The notes beneath the pieces are model-generated. The model was not told where the DNA came from. It ran no database searches and worked only from the letters and a program-made list of their open reading frames with translations. Positions 1 through 8,917 of a stretch of DNA of 64,000 bases are shown one piece after another. Position 1 is the first letter of the stretch. Each line of letters begins with the position of its first letter. The stretch spans positions 186,001 to 250,000 of the forward strand of contig NZ_JBHTFQ010000004.1 of assembly GCF_042666235.1 (NCBI RefSeq). Reading direction: 5' to 3'. The position numbers were made by a program, and so were the translations under genes. The stretch comes from Halodurantibacterium daqingensis. GTDB taxonomy: Bacteria; Pseudomonadota; Alphaproteobacteria; Rhodobacterales; Rhodobacteraceae.

Positions 1-842
1 GCGATCTGGTTCAGCCCCGTGACGACATCGCCCGCGGCATAGACACCGGGAACCGAGCATTCCTGACGGCGATCGGTGACGATGCGACGGTCCGGCGTCA
101 GCTCCAGCCCGAGCTGTTCGCCAAGATCGCTTTGCGCCGTGACCCCGAGCCCGGAATAGATGGCATCAAAGGTCAGGCGAACATGATCCTCGAGGCAGAT
201 CTCGACGATGCGGTCATCGCCGAAGCGGATGTCCCGCACCGGCTGGTCCTGCACCACGATTCCCGCGCCGCGCAGCCGCCCAAGCGCCGCGGGGGGCAGA
301 TCCAGACGGCGACCCAGCGTGACGATCGTGATCCGGTCGGTATAGCTGCGCAGAAACAGCGCTTCGCCCGCCGCGCAGGCCTCATGTCCGATCACGGCAA
401 GGCGGCGATCGGTCATCTCGTATCCATCGCAGATCGGGCACTGACGGATACGGCCCTCCAGCACATGCGCCACCGCGTCGCGGACCGGTGGCAGGTGATC
501 GCGCACGCCGGTGGCAAGGATCAGGTGCCGCGCCAGCACCATGTCGTCGCCCGCCGTCACCTTGAAGCGGCCGTCAGGCATGGGCACAACCGCCGTCACC
601 GCCGCAGAGACCGGGCTGTGCCCGAACCCGCCCAGTTGCCTGCGCATCCGCTGCAACAGGTCATGGCCGTTGATGCCCCCCGGAAAGGCCGGGTGATTAT
701 GGCTGCGCGGGATCCAGGCTGCACGGCTGTCGCCGGCGCCGAACAGCCTGAAGCTGCGCCGGAACCGTGCCAGAAAGATCGCCGCCGTCAGGCCCGCAGG
801 GCCCGCCCCCACGATGCAGCAGTCGATTTCGGGAATGTTCAT
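1..842 (-). CDS. Thioredoxin-reductase-like NAD(P)/FAD oxidoreductase (partial, C-terminus outside window)
   Basis: About 280 N-terminal residues are visible; the gene runs off the left edge. The protein opens with MNIPEIDCCIVGAGPAG, a Rossmann FAD-binding GxGxxG fingerprint, and carries the redox motif CPICDGYE near residue 140, followed by a second nucleotide-binding stretch and the FAD-contacting GVYAAGDV near the edge. This is the layout of low-molecular-weight thioredoxin reductases and their relatives. Substrate cannot be told: the CPICDG form of the motif is common in thioredoxin-reductase-like proteins that do not reduce thioredoxin. The ATG at 842 overlaps the stop of the upstream M42 peptidase gene by 4 bases, so it is probably the last known member of the NAGGN operon, which suggests a linked role that is not established. 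Confidence 0.85.
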   Translation of the reverse strand, partial: MNIPEIDCCIVGAGPAGLTAAIFLARFRRSFRLFGAGDSRAAWIPRSHNHPAFPGGINGHDLLQRMRRQLGGFGHSPVSAAVTAVVPMPDGRFKVTAGDDMVLARHLILATGVRDHLPPVRDAVAHVLEGRIRQCPICDGYEMTDRRLAVIGHEACAAGEALFLRSYTDRITIVTLGRRLDLPPAALGRLRGAGIVVQDQPVRDIRFGDDRIVEICLEDHVRLTFDAIYSGLGVTAQSDLGEQLGLELTPDRRIVTDRRQECSVPGVYAAGDVVTGLNQI

Positions 843-2038
843 GCAGCGCTGCCGTCGGCTTCGGGAAGCGGGTAGTCCGGCGGCAGATCCTCTTCGTCGA
901 AGGGCCGCTGCTGCGCGGGGGGTGCGTCCTGGCGGGTGAAGCCCTGCAGGCTTCCGAACGGCTGATAGTCGCGCGGGATCTCCACCTTGCTCAGGGCATG
1001 GGCGGTCAGAAGCTCGGCCACCGAGCGCAGGGCGTGCATGTGGATCCGTTCATAGCCGTGGCTGGCATCCACGCCAAAGGTGACAAGCGCGGTGCGCACA
1101 TCCGCCCCTGCCTCGATCGCCGAGGCGCTGTCGGACCGATAGTAGCGGAACACATCCTTGCGATAGCGGATATCATTGGCGCGGCACAGCGCGGCCAGCT
1201 TGCGCGTCAGGTGGAAATCGAACGGGCCCGTCATGTCGGCCGCCGCGATCGTCACCCCGAATTCCGAGGAGTTCTGCCCGGGCGCCGAGGTGCCGTTGTC
1301 CACGGCCACCATCGAGGCGACATCCGCCGGAAGAACCGAGGACGCCCCGTGACCGACCTCTTCCGAGATGGTGAACAGCCAGTGCACATCCACCGGGGGC
1401 GGGGGCGCATCCTGAAGGGCGCGCATCGCGGCAAGCATCAGCGCCACGCCGGCCTTGTTGTCCAGATGGCGCGAGACGATGAAGCCGTTGTCCAGGAACT
1501 CGGGCTGCGGATCAATGGCCACCGTGTCGCCCACCTCGATTCCCAGTCGCTCCAGCGCCGGCGCATCCATCGCAAAGGCATCCACCCGCAGTTCGACATG
1601 GGGCCAGCCGCTGGGCTGGCTGTCGATCTCGTCGGCAAAGGTGTGGCCCGATGCCTTGAGCGGCAGCACCGTGCCCCGATAGCTGCCCTTTTCGCAGAAG
1701 ATCGTGCAGCGCGCGCCCTCGGCGAAACGCGCCGACCACGAGCCGATCGGCACCAGTTCCAGCCGCCCGTTGGGCTTGAGCGCCTTGACCTGGGCGCCCA
1801 GCGTATCGACGTGGCTGACGATGGCGCGCGCGCCTTCGGCACGTTCCCCGGCCAGACGCGCCCGGATCGCCCCGCGCCGGGTCAGCACATAAGGCAGGTG
1901 CAGCCGCTCAAGCTCCTGGCAGACATGGCGCACGACCTGATCCGTATAGCCGGTGGGGCTCGGGATCGACAGCAGCGCCTGCAACTGCTGGCGCAGGTAG
2001 TCCACATCGATCGGAAGGCGGGGCGTGGGTGTGGTCAT
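839..2038 (-). CDS. M42-family peptidase of the NAGGN osmoprotectant locus
   Basis: 399-residue cocatalytic zinc peptidase of the M42/M20-like fold. Visible metal-binding elements are SHVDTLG (first His/Asp), SRHLDNKAG (bridging Asp), ISEEVGHG (catalytic Glu pair), VDNGT, and a late HMHAL His. M42 peptidases of this subfamily are recurrently encoded beside the N-acetylglutaminylglutamine amide synthesis genes, and that is the arrangement here: it lies 3 bases after asnO on the same strand. The likely role is turnover or processing of the dipeptide osmolyte in the cytoplasm; this is inference from context, as no signal peptide is seen. Length matches the family. Confidence 0.88.
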   Translation of the reverse strand: MTTPTPRLPIDVDYLRQQLQALLSIPSPTGYTDQVVRHVCQELERLHLPYVLTRRGAIRARLAGERAEGARAIVSHVDTLGAQVKALKPNGRLELVPIGSWSARFAEGARCTIFCEKGSYRGTVLPLKASGHTFADEIDSQPSGWPHVELRVDAFAMDAPALERLGIEVGDTVAIDPQPEFLDNGFIVSRHLDNKAGVALMLAAMRALQDAPPPPVDVHWLFTISEEVGHGASSVLPADVASMVAVDNGTSAPGQNSSEFGVTIAAADMTGPFDFHLTRKLAALCRANDIRYRKDVFRYYRSDSASAIEAGADVRTALVTFGVDASHGYERIHMHALRSVAELLTAHALSKVEIPRDYQPFGSLQGFTRQDAPPAQQRPFDEEDLPPDYPLPEADGSAA

Positions 2039-2041
2039 CCC

Positions 2042-3817
2042 TCAGGCCTCGATGTCCTGAAGCCACATTTCCAGAACCGCCGCCTGCCACAGTTCCGACC
2101 CGCGCAGCCGGGTGATGTGATCGGCAGGTGCTGCGAACAGCTGTTCAAGATACTCCGGGCGAAAGATCCCCCGGCTGCGGGCGGAGTCCGAGGTCAGCGT
2201 GTCGCGCACCATCTCCAGATAGGGGCCATCGATGTATTTCAGCGCCGGCACCGGGAAATAGCCCTTGGGCCGGTCGATCACCTCGGCCGCGATCACCTGG
2301 CGCGCGGCCTCTTTCAGCACGCCCTTGCCGCCCTGGGCCAGCTTGTGCCGCGCGGGGATGCGGCCGGCCAGTTCGACCAGTTCGTGATCCAGAAACGGCA
2401 CCCGCGCCTCAAGACCCCAGGACATGGTCATGTTGTCCACGCGCTTGACCGGATCGTCCACCAGCATGACATTGGTGTCCAGGCGCAAGGCCTTGTCCAC
2501 CGGATCATCGGCGCCCGGCAGCCCGAAATGATGGGTCACGAAGGCCAGGCTCTCGTCCTTGTCGGCCAGGTAGTCGGGCGACAGGTGCTGCGCAAGCCGG
2601 GCGTGGCTGCGATCGAAAAAGGCCGCGGCATAATCGGTCACCGGATCGGCGGACCCGGCAAGCGGCGGATACCAGTCATAGCCGCCAAAGACCTCATCGG
2701 CCCCCTGCCCCGACTGCACGACCTTGATTGTTTTCGACACTTCGCGCGACAGAAGGAAGAAGCCGATGTTGTCATAGGACACCATCGGTTCCGACATGGC
2801 CGCGATCGTCGCCGGCAGGTTCGCGCGCATTTCGTCGGAAGGAATGAAGATCTTGTGGTGATCGGTTTCGTAATGGCGCGCGATCAGGTCGGAATAGCGG
2901 AATTCGTCGCCCTTTTCGCCCTTGGCCTCTTCGAAGCCGATCGAGTAGGTGGCAAGGCCGCGCTGCCCCTCTTCAGCCAGAAGCCCGACGATCAGCGAAC
3001 TGTCCACGCCCCCCGAAAGAAGCACGCCGACCGGCACATCCGACACCATGCGCCGACGCACCGCAATCCGCAGCGCCTCGAGCACGCGCTCGCGCCATTC
3101 CTCCATCGGCCGGGCCTCATCCTCGGGGCTGCGCAGGAAGCTTGCGGTCCAGTAGACGGTATCGCTGTGACTGCCATCGGGGGCATAGCGGCGGATCGTC
3201 GCCGGGGGCAGCTTGCGCACGGCCTGCAACAGGGTGCGGGGCGGGGGCACCACTGCATGCCAGGTCATGTAGTGATGCAGTGCCACGCGGTCGAGGGTCA
3301 GATCCACATCGCCCCCCGCCAGTAGCGCCCGCAGCGTCGAGGCAAAGCGCAGGCCCTTGCCCGTTTCGGTATAGTAAAGCGGCTTGATCCCGAAGCGGTC
3401 CCGCACCAGCGTCACGGCGCCGCTGGCCCAGTCATGCACCGCAAAGGCGAACATGCCCGCGAAACGCTCGACAGCCGCAGGCCCCCATTCCGCCCAGGCG
3501 CGCAGCACCACCTCGGTATCCGAGGTTGACCGGAAGCTGTGGCCGGCGGCTTCAAGCTCCTGCCGCAGTTCGGGATAGTTGTAGATGCAGCCATTGAAGA
3601 CCAGTGACAGGCCGAGTTCCGGCACGACGAAGGGCTGGGCGCCGGCCTCGGTCGGGTCGATCACCATCAGGCGGCGATGGCCAAAGCCCACCGATCCGCG
3701 CTGGAAGATGCCTGCCCCATCGGGGCCGCGGCGCTCCATCGCGGCCGTCATCGCCTGCAGGCGGCGTTCCGAAGTCTCGCTGCCGTCAAAGTTGATCTCG
3801 CCGCATATGCCGCACAT
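2042..3817 (-). CDS. asnO: N-acetylglutaminylglutamine amidotransferase
   Basis: 591 residues, an asparagine-synthetase-B-like class II amidotransferase that amidates N-acetylglutaminylglutamine to give NAGGN. The start is set at the ATG giving MCGICGEINFDG, because Cys2 must be N-terminal to act as the glutaminase nucleophile; a longer frame upstream is rejected for that reason. The N-terminal glutaminase domain covers about residues 2-215. The synthetase domain has the PP-loop LLSGGVDSSL near residue 270 for AMP activation. Divergent ngg and the downstream M42 peptidase identify the NAGGN pathway rather than asparagine synthesis. Role: compatible-solute formation under salt or osmotic stress. 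Confidence 0.93.
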   Translation of the reverse strand: MCGICGEINFDGSETSERRLQAMTAAMERRGPDGAGIFQRGSVGFGHRRLMVIDPTEAGAQPFVVPELGLSLVFNGCIYNYPELRQELEAAGHSFRSTSDTEVVLRAWAEWGPAAVERFAGMFAFAVHDWASGAVTLVRDRFGIKPLYYTETGKGLRFASTLRALLAGGDVDLTLDRVALHHYMTWHAVVPPPRTLLQAVRKLPPATIRRYAPDGSHSDTVYWTASFLRSPEDEARPMEEWRERVLEALRIAVRRRMVSDVPVGVLLSGGVDSSLIVGLLAEEGQRGLATYSIGFEEAKGEKGDEFRYSDLIARHYETDHHKIFIPSDEMRANLPATIAAMSEPMVSYDNIGFFLLSREVSKTIKVVQSGQGADEVFGGYDWYPPLAGSADPVTDYAAAFFDRSHARLAQHLSPDYLADKDESLAFVTHHFGLPGADDPVDKALRLDTNVMLVDDPVKRVDNMTMSWGLEARVPFLDHELVELAGRIPARHKLAQGGKGVLKEAARQVIAAEVIDRPKGYFPVPALKYIDGPYLEMVRDTLTSDSARSRGIFRPEYLEQLFAAPADHITRLRGSELWQAAVLEMWLQDIEA

Positions 3818-4075
3818 CTGGCCCTCGTTCTCTGCTTTCCGTCGGGTGGCCCCGCAGGCCGCCGGCAATCCAACGGGAAAACGCGGGGGATGTTCCGTCC
3901 CGGGGCCGCCGCAGCACGAAACCGGCGGAGGACGACAGCGGATGGGCGGGCGTTGCGGGGAACAAAATCCGGCGCGTTCCGTTCGCCCTCTGCCGGTTCC
4001 GGCACCGGGCTTTCCGGTTCACCGCATCCCGAAGGCATGCCCCTTCGGCCGACATCCCAGGCAAGGAGAGATCCT
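3818..4075. promoter_or_regulatory. Divergent promoter region between asnO and ngg
   Basis: 258 bases separate the asnO ATG (3817, minus) from the ngg GTG (4076, plus). No gene fits here. The promoters for both arms of the NAGGN locus must lie in it, but I see no convincing consensus -35/-10 pair or operator. The ngg side ends with AAGGAG at 4063-4068, seven bases before the GTG. Confidence 0.6.
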
Positions 4076-5839
4076 GTGCAAAAGCCGCAGGCCAGACACA
4101 CGACCGCCCCGTTCCCGCAGTTCGCAGCGCCGCCGGGGGAAGGCGCGCCGCAGGCCGATCATCCTGCGGCCGGGGGGACAGTCGTAGAGTGCGGCTGGGG
4201 CCGGCTGATCTTTGCCCAGACGTTCAGCGCGCATGAGGATCTTGCCACGGCGCTGCGCGCCGAGCGGCGCGGCGATCGTGACATCGCCTTTTATGTGGCC
4301 GAGCCGCAGATCCTGCTGGCCGTCGCGCCGCAGGCGTTGTTTCTGGATCCGTCGCATTGCCTGCGGCTTGATCTTGCCCGGGGAACCCCCGTCCCGGAGG
4401 CGGCGCTTCCGTTCCGGATCCGCCCGGTTCAGGGCAGCGCCGATATCCGCGCCGTCAACGCGATCTATGGCGCCCACGGCATGGTCCAGTTGCCGGACGA
4501 TTTCCACCGGATCGGGCAGGGCGACACGGTCACGCTGCTGGTGGCCGAGGACCGGACGACGGCCGAGATCCTGGGCGCGGTCATGGGGGTGGATCATGTC
4601 GCGGCCTTCGATGATCCCGAGGGCGGAAGCTCGCTCTGGAGCCTTGCCGTGGCGCCGCAGGCGCCGCACGGGCGGATGGGCGAATATCTGGTGCGCGCCG
4701 TGGCGGACCGGTTCCGCGGCCTCGGACGCCGCTTTCTTGATCTGACGGTGATGCAGGGCAATGCCGAGGCGATGGCGCTTTACGAAAAGCTCGGCTTCCG
4801 CCGGGTGCCGGTGTTTTCGGTGAAATGCAAGAACAGCATCAACGAACGGCTCTATGCCGGCACCGTGCCCGGCGAAGGGCTGAACCCCTATGGGCGGCTG
4901 ATCGTCGACGAGGCCAGCCGCAGGGGCATTCATACCGAGATCATCGATGCCGAGGCCGGGTTCTTCAAGCTCAGCTATGGCGGGCGCAGCGTGCGCTGCC
5001 GGGAATCGCTCAGCGAATTCACCTCGGCCGTGGCGATGTCGATCTGCGACGACAAGCGCGTCACCCACCGGATCGTCGCCGCGGCCGGCGTCGTGGTGCC
5101 CGAACAGATCAGCGCCGACCCGCCCGAGGCCGCGGCAGACTTCCTGCGCCGGGTCGGAAAGGTGGTGGTCAAGCCCGCGCGCGGCGAACAGGGCCGCGGT
5201 GTGGCGGTGGGCATTACCACCGAGGCGCAGCTGGTGACCGCCTGCGAACAGGCGCGCCAGATCTGCGCCGAGGTGATTGTCGAGCACTGCGTGGAGGGCG
5301 AGGATCTGCGCATTGTGGTCATCGATTATCAGGTCGTGGCTGCCGCACTGCGCCGCCCGCCGCGGGTGGTCGGCGACGGGCACAGCAGCATCGGCGATCT
5401 GATCGCCCGCCAGAGCCGTCGTCGCGCTGCTGCCACGGGTGGCGAAAGCACAATTCCCGTCGATGCCGAAACCCGTGCCTGCCTTGCGGAAGCCGGGGTG
5501 ACCCTAGACGATGTGCTGCCCCGGGGCGTGGAACTCGTGGTGCGCCGGGCGGCCAATCTGCATACCGGTGGCACGATCCATGATGTCACCGATCGCCTTC
5601 ATCCGGCGCTGGCCCAGGCGGCGATTGCGGCGGCGCGCGCGATCGACATCCCGGTCACCGGTATCGACCTGATCGTTCGCGCGCCCGAAGCGCCGGATTA
5701 CGTGTTCATCGAGGCGAACGAGCGGCCGGGCCTTGCCAATCACGAACCGCAGCCCACGGCGGAACGGTTCATCGACCTTCTGTTCCCGCTCTCGGTCCGG
5801 CCGGCGTCCGACTCTGACAGCGCGCCCAGCGTCGTCTGA
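4076..5839 (+). CDS. ngg: N-acetylglutaminylglutamine synthetase (GNAT + ATP-grasp)
   Basis: 587 residues. The start is the GTG at 4076, preceded by AAGGAG at 4063-4068; the frame is open further upstream but would overlap asnO and carries low-complexity sequence. Two domains are visible. A GNAT acetyltransferase (about residues 110-240) includes a VTLLVAED strand and the acetyl-CoA-binding end ALYEKLGFRR. An ATP-grasp ligase (about 260-585) includes VVVKPARGEQGRG and the late metal-binding VFIEANERPG. The GNAT half acetylates glutamine and the ATP-grasp half joins the second glutamine; AsnO then amidates the product. Domain order and length agree with known Ngg proteins. Confidence 0.93.
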   Translation: MQKPQARHTTAPFPQFAAPPGEGAPQADHPAAGGTVVECGWGRLIFAQTFSAHEDLATALRAERRGDRDIAFYVAEPQILLAVAPQALFLDPSHCLRLDLARGTPVPEAALPFRIRPVQGSADIRAVNAIYGAHGMVQLPDDFHRIGQGDTVTLLVAEDRTTAEILGAVMGVDHVAAFDDPEGGSSLWSLAVAPQAPHGRMGEYLVRAVADRFRGLGRRFLDLTVMQGNAEAMALYEKLGFRRVPVFSVKCKNSINERLYAGTVPGEGLNPYGRLIVDEASRRGIHTEIIDAEAGFFKLSYGGRSVRCRESLSEFTSAVAMSICDDKRVTHRIVAAAGVVVPEQISADPPEAAADFLRRVGKVVVKPARGEQGRGVAVGITTEAQLVTACEQARQICAEVIVEHCVEGEDLRIVVIDYQVVAAALRRPPRVVGDGHSSIGDLIARQSRRRAAATGGESTIPVDAETRACLAEAGVTLDDVLPRGVELVVRRAANLHTGGTIHDVTDRLHPALAQAAIAAARAIDIPVTGIDLIVRAPEAPDYVFIEANERPGLANHEPQPTAERFIDLLFPLSVRPASDSDSAPSVV

Positions 5840-6156
5840 GGGCGGCTTGCGCTGCACCGCGGCCGCAGCGCGCCTGGCCCGGATTCCAAGCCTGATGCGG
5901 GCGGGGGCCCACAGGCTGGACGCGGGCCGGAACGGATACTGCGCGCTTGGCCCGGATCGCCCTCATGCCCCCGTTCTCATGTGGCCATCACGAGGCAAGG
6001 CCTCGGGCGGCTCCCCTCCCGGTCGCGGCTGTCGACGCTGCCCGGCCCGAAAGCGCCGCGCGACACAACCGGGGCGCTGCGTCCATGGCCAGCCGCGACA
6101 GGGGAGGCCCGGCCCCTCCGGATCGCAGGGGCTGCTGCGGCACCCGCTGGTGCGGC
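5840..6156. other. Non-coding stretch between ngg and the GGDEF/EAL gene
   Basis: 317 bases between two convergent genes. Apart from a short GC hairpin just after ngg, I see no gene, RNA or repeat. Open frames across it are composition artefacts. Confidence 0.6.
5849..5871 (+). terminator. GC-rich hairpin after ngg, possible terminator
   Basis: GCGCTGC (5849-5855) pairs with GCAGCGC (5865-5871) across a 9-base loop, starting 10 bases after the ngg stop. There is no T-tract, so it may only be a partial or Rho-assisted terminator. Confidence 0.4.
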
Positions 6157-8355
6157 TCAGGCGCTGGCGGGGCTGGGGCGGCAGTAGCGATGCATAAGCT
6201 GGACAGGCTCCATCGGTTCCGAAAAGAGCTGCCCCCGGAAGCGGCTGCAGCCGAGATCCAGCAACAGCGCATGTTCCTGCGCCGTCTCGACCCCATCGGC
6301 AGACACTTTCATCCCCACCCCCCGCGCGAGGTCAACCATGACCTGGGCCACCCGCAGCAGGTAGTCGTCCTCCTCGAGCCGGCGCACGAAGGTGCGGTCA
6401 ATGCGCAGCGTATCGATCCCCAGGCTGCGCATCGCCGGAAGGGCGGCAAAGCGGGTTTCGAAATTGCTGACCGACACCGAGACGCCCAGACGCTTGATCT
6501 CGGCGATGCCCCGGATCATCGCCTCGTCCTCGCCCTGCCGGCCGCCGGGGGTCAGGCCCAGTTCCAGCCGCGAGGGCGAAAGCCCCGTCGCCACAAGGAT
6601 GGTGGTCAGCTTGCGCGGAAACTGGTCGTCGCGCAGCTGGATGGGTGAGACATCCACCGCGATTTCCGGCAGGTCCGCTTCGGCGGCAAACTTGCAGGCC
6701 CGCGACAGGGCCTGCTGTCCAAGCGCCTGCACCAGGCCGCGTTCTTCGGCCAGCGGCACGAAGAGTTCGGGTCCAAGCGTCCCCTGTTCGGGGTGGTTCC
6801 AGCGCAGGGCGCTTGCAGCACCCGAGAACTGCCCCCGCCCGTCGAAAACCGGCTGATAGACGGTAACAAGCTCCAGGCCGGTTTGAAGCGCCCGGCGCAG
6901 ATCGCGCTCCATGTCGTTGCGGCGCAGCATTGTCCGGGCCATGGAACTGTCAAAGACGCGATGCCGCGCGCGTCCGTCCCTTTTCGCGCGATACAGGGCA
7001 AAATCGGCCTTGCGCATCAGCGCGTCGGGCTCTTCGGGCCGGACAGGATCGGCCGCGACGCAGCCGATGCTGGCCGAGGCATGAATCACTTCGCCGCTCA
7101 GCTCGTAGGGCTGGGAAAGACGTCGTGCCAGGTCGGCGCAGAACCTGTCCTGCCCTTCTGAAGAGCGTGCCCGCAGCACAACCGCGAATTCATCCCCGCC
7201 CAGCCGCGCCGGCAGATCGCCGGGTCGCAGCGCATCCTGAAGGCGGCGGGCCACGACCCGGATAAGCTCATCTCCGGCCGGATGGCCGAGGGAATCGTTG
7301 ACCAGCTTGAAACGGTCCACATCCAGACACACCAGGCCGACGGTTGGTCCGCCAGCAGCAAGATCCTTCAATGCCGCTGTCAGATGTCGTTCGAAACTGG
7401 CGCGATTCGGCAGCCCGCTGAGCGGATCATGCAAGGCAAGGTGCCGGGCCTTTTCCTCGCTGCGCTGCAACCGGACCGAGGCATTGACCAGAAGCCAGGA
7501 CAGAAGCGCCACCACCATGCCGCCAATGGCAAGCGCCAGTGCGAAGGCCGGAACAAGTTCCCGCACAAGCACCATCCCTGGCCGGCTGGGGTTCCAGGCG
7601 AACCACATGATCGGGCGGCCCTGCGCGTCGGCAAGCGCCACGGCCCGCACCGTCGGATCATCGGGGGGTTCGGACAGGAAGCGCGGCTGGTTCAGTTCGA
7701 TCGGTGCCGCCACCCGTTCCGAGAGGGCGGCGTCGATATATCTGACGGCGACGTGCAGGAACTCGCGCCCCACCGGCTGGACAAGGCGATCGGTGTCGGG
7801 GACGATCGGAACGATGCTGACCATGGAACCCCGTCCGCCGATCGTCACGAGATCGCCGACCGACATATGGGCGATCACCTCGGTCGCATCGGCAAGGCCG
7901 ACACTGGCCGCCCGCATTTCCCGCCGCATGTCGCCGATAAGCGCCGCCAGCACCGGTGCCCTGTCGCCCCAGTCTTCGGGGGGGACCGTGGTGCCGTCGC
8001 GCCAGACATAGGTGAGATACCCTTCGGGCGAGACCAGCATGGTCTCGTCGTGGCCGAAATACTCCTGCAGCCAGGTGCCGAGGTTCTCGATCAGCCATTG
8101 GCGGTTGTCGCTCTGGGCGGCGCGGACGGCGTCATCCCAGATGGTCGCGCTTTGTTGCTGAACCGGAAGCTGTTCCTGTTCGGCTTTCAGCCGATGCAGG
8201 GCAAGACGGCTTTCATGCTCTGCCGCCTCGGTGTCGGCCGCCCGGATCGCGGTGACGCCGAGAAACAGCGTGCCGGCAATTCCCGACAGCATGAGCACGC
8301 AGATCGCGGCAAGAAACTGATTAGAAAGGCTCAAAGGATACCTGAAAAACGACAT
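6157..8355 (-). CDS. Membrane CHASE4-GGDEF-EAL protein; diguanylate cyclase with degenerate EAL
   Basis: 732 residues. The start is the ATG at 8355 (MSFFRYPLSLSNQF), with a GAGGGG ribosome binding site just upstream. A first membrane helix (about 10-35) is followed by a periplasmic CHASE4-like sensor (TIWDDAVR and GTWLQEYFG), then a second helix (about 305-330). The GGDEF domain has an intact LGGDEFAVV active site near residue 387 and an RPGD inhibitory site five residues before it, so c-di-GMP synthesis with product feedback is expected. The EAL domain (about 475-720) has lost the motif (GAASALRW where GxEALLRW is usual) and other metal and catalytic positions (VSNFETR for the DDFGTG region). 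I infer cyclase activity without hydrolysis. It stands alone between NAGGN and pqq loci. Confidence 0.9.
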   Translation of the reverse strand: MSFFRYPLSLSNQFLAAICVLMLSGIAGTLFLGVTAIRAADTEAAEHESRLALHRLKAEQEQLPVQQQSATIWDDAVRAAQSDNRQWLIENLGTWLQEYFGHDETMLVSPEGYLTYVWRDGTTVPPEDWGDRAPVLAALIGDMRREMRAASVGLADATEVIAHMSVGDLVTIGGRGSMVSIVPIVPDTDRLVQPVGREFLHVAVRYIDAALSERVAAPIELNQPRFLSEPPDDPTVRAVALADAQGRPIMWFAWNPSRPGMVLVRELVPAFALALAIGGMVVALLSWLLVNASVRLQRSEEKARHLALHDPLSGLPNRASFERHLTAALKDLAAGGPTVGLVCLDVDRFKLVNDSLGHPAGDELIRVVARRLQDALRPGDLPARLGGDEFAVVLRARSSEGQDRFCADLARRLSQPYELSGEVIHASASIGCVAADPVRPEEPDALMRKADFALYRAKRDGRARHRVFDSSMARTMLRRNDMERDLRRALQTGLELVTVYQPVFDGRGQFSGAASALRWNHPEQGTLGPELFVPLAEERGLVQALGQQALSRACKFAAEADLPEIAVDVSPIQLRDDQFPRKLTTILVATGLSPSRLELGLTPGGRQGEDEAMIRGIAEIKRLGVSVSVSNFETRFAALPAMRSLGIDTLRIDRTFVRRLEEDDYLLRVAQVMVDLARGVGMKVSADGVETAQEHALLLDLGCSRFRGQLFSEPMEPVQLMHRYCRPSPASA

Positions 8356-8917
8356 GTATTCCCCTCTGCCCTGGTGTGGACACTTATCAGACAGGAATTC
8401 ATGATGACATTTAACCGTGCAGAACACTCGGTTGCCATGGACCGGACCAGCACGCAACATGGCAGTGGATTCATTTTTATGTTTCTCGGCTGATGCTGCA
8501 CGGATGCGACAAGACGCATCCGCGGCGCGCATCTGGCCAGGGCCGCGTCAGTCCCGCCCGGCCCGCCCGCGAAAACCGGCACAGGGGCCCGCGGTGGCGC
8601 CCTCCGCAGTGGCGGTTGCCGGCGCCTAATCCCGGGCGTCGGCAAGAGTGTCGGCAGGAGGGGCGCGAGAACCTGTCCCGGGCACGGCTTGGCCGCAGGT
8701 GGCGGTGCCCGGGGCGCGCTGCCGGCTCCGGACACCGGGATCCGCCTTCTGCCTGCGCCCACGGGAGATTTCGATACTGGCGAACGGCCGCGCATGGCGG
8801 CGATCAGCGTTTCGCCAGCATCATCTTCCGCCCTTCACATGAGCATCCGCCGGATGGTGCCCTCGCTTGCTTCGGCGCAGCTCGCGCATCTGCTTTCGGC
8901 GGGCGGCTGCGTAATGG
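8356..8917. other. Long intergenic region between GGDEF gene and alcohol dehydrogenase
   Basis: 562 bases. The first 150 or so are relatively AT-rich (for example TTCATTTTTATG near 8470) and should hold the promoter of the GGDEF/EAL gene. A perfect hairpin lies at 8501-8522. The remainder is GC-rich with no protein I recognise; short open frames there look like composition noise. Confidence 0.55.
8501..8522. repeat. Perfect 8-bp inverted repeat in intergenic region
   Basis: CGGATGCG (8501-8508) and CGCATCCG (8515-8522) with loop ACAAGA. It lies about 145 bases upstream of the GGDEF gene start. No T-tract follows on either strand, so a terminator is not clear; an operator or a small structured RNA is possible. 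Confidence 0.5.

Noticed and set aside
767..3325. Open frame of about 850 codons on the plus strand
   Set aside because: Antisense to the M42 peptidase and asnO genes; no domain recognised.
8648..8842. Small plus-strand open frame after the GGDEF gene
   Set aside because: No convincing binding site, Arg/Pro-rich sequence and no family resemblance.
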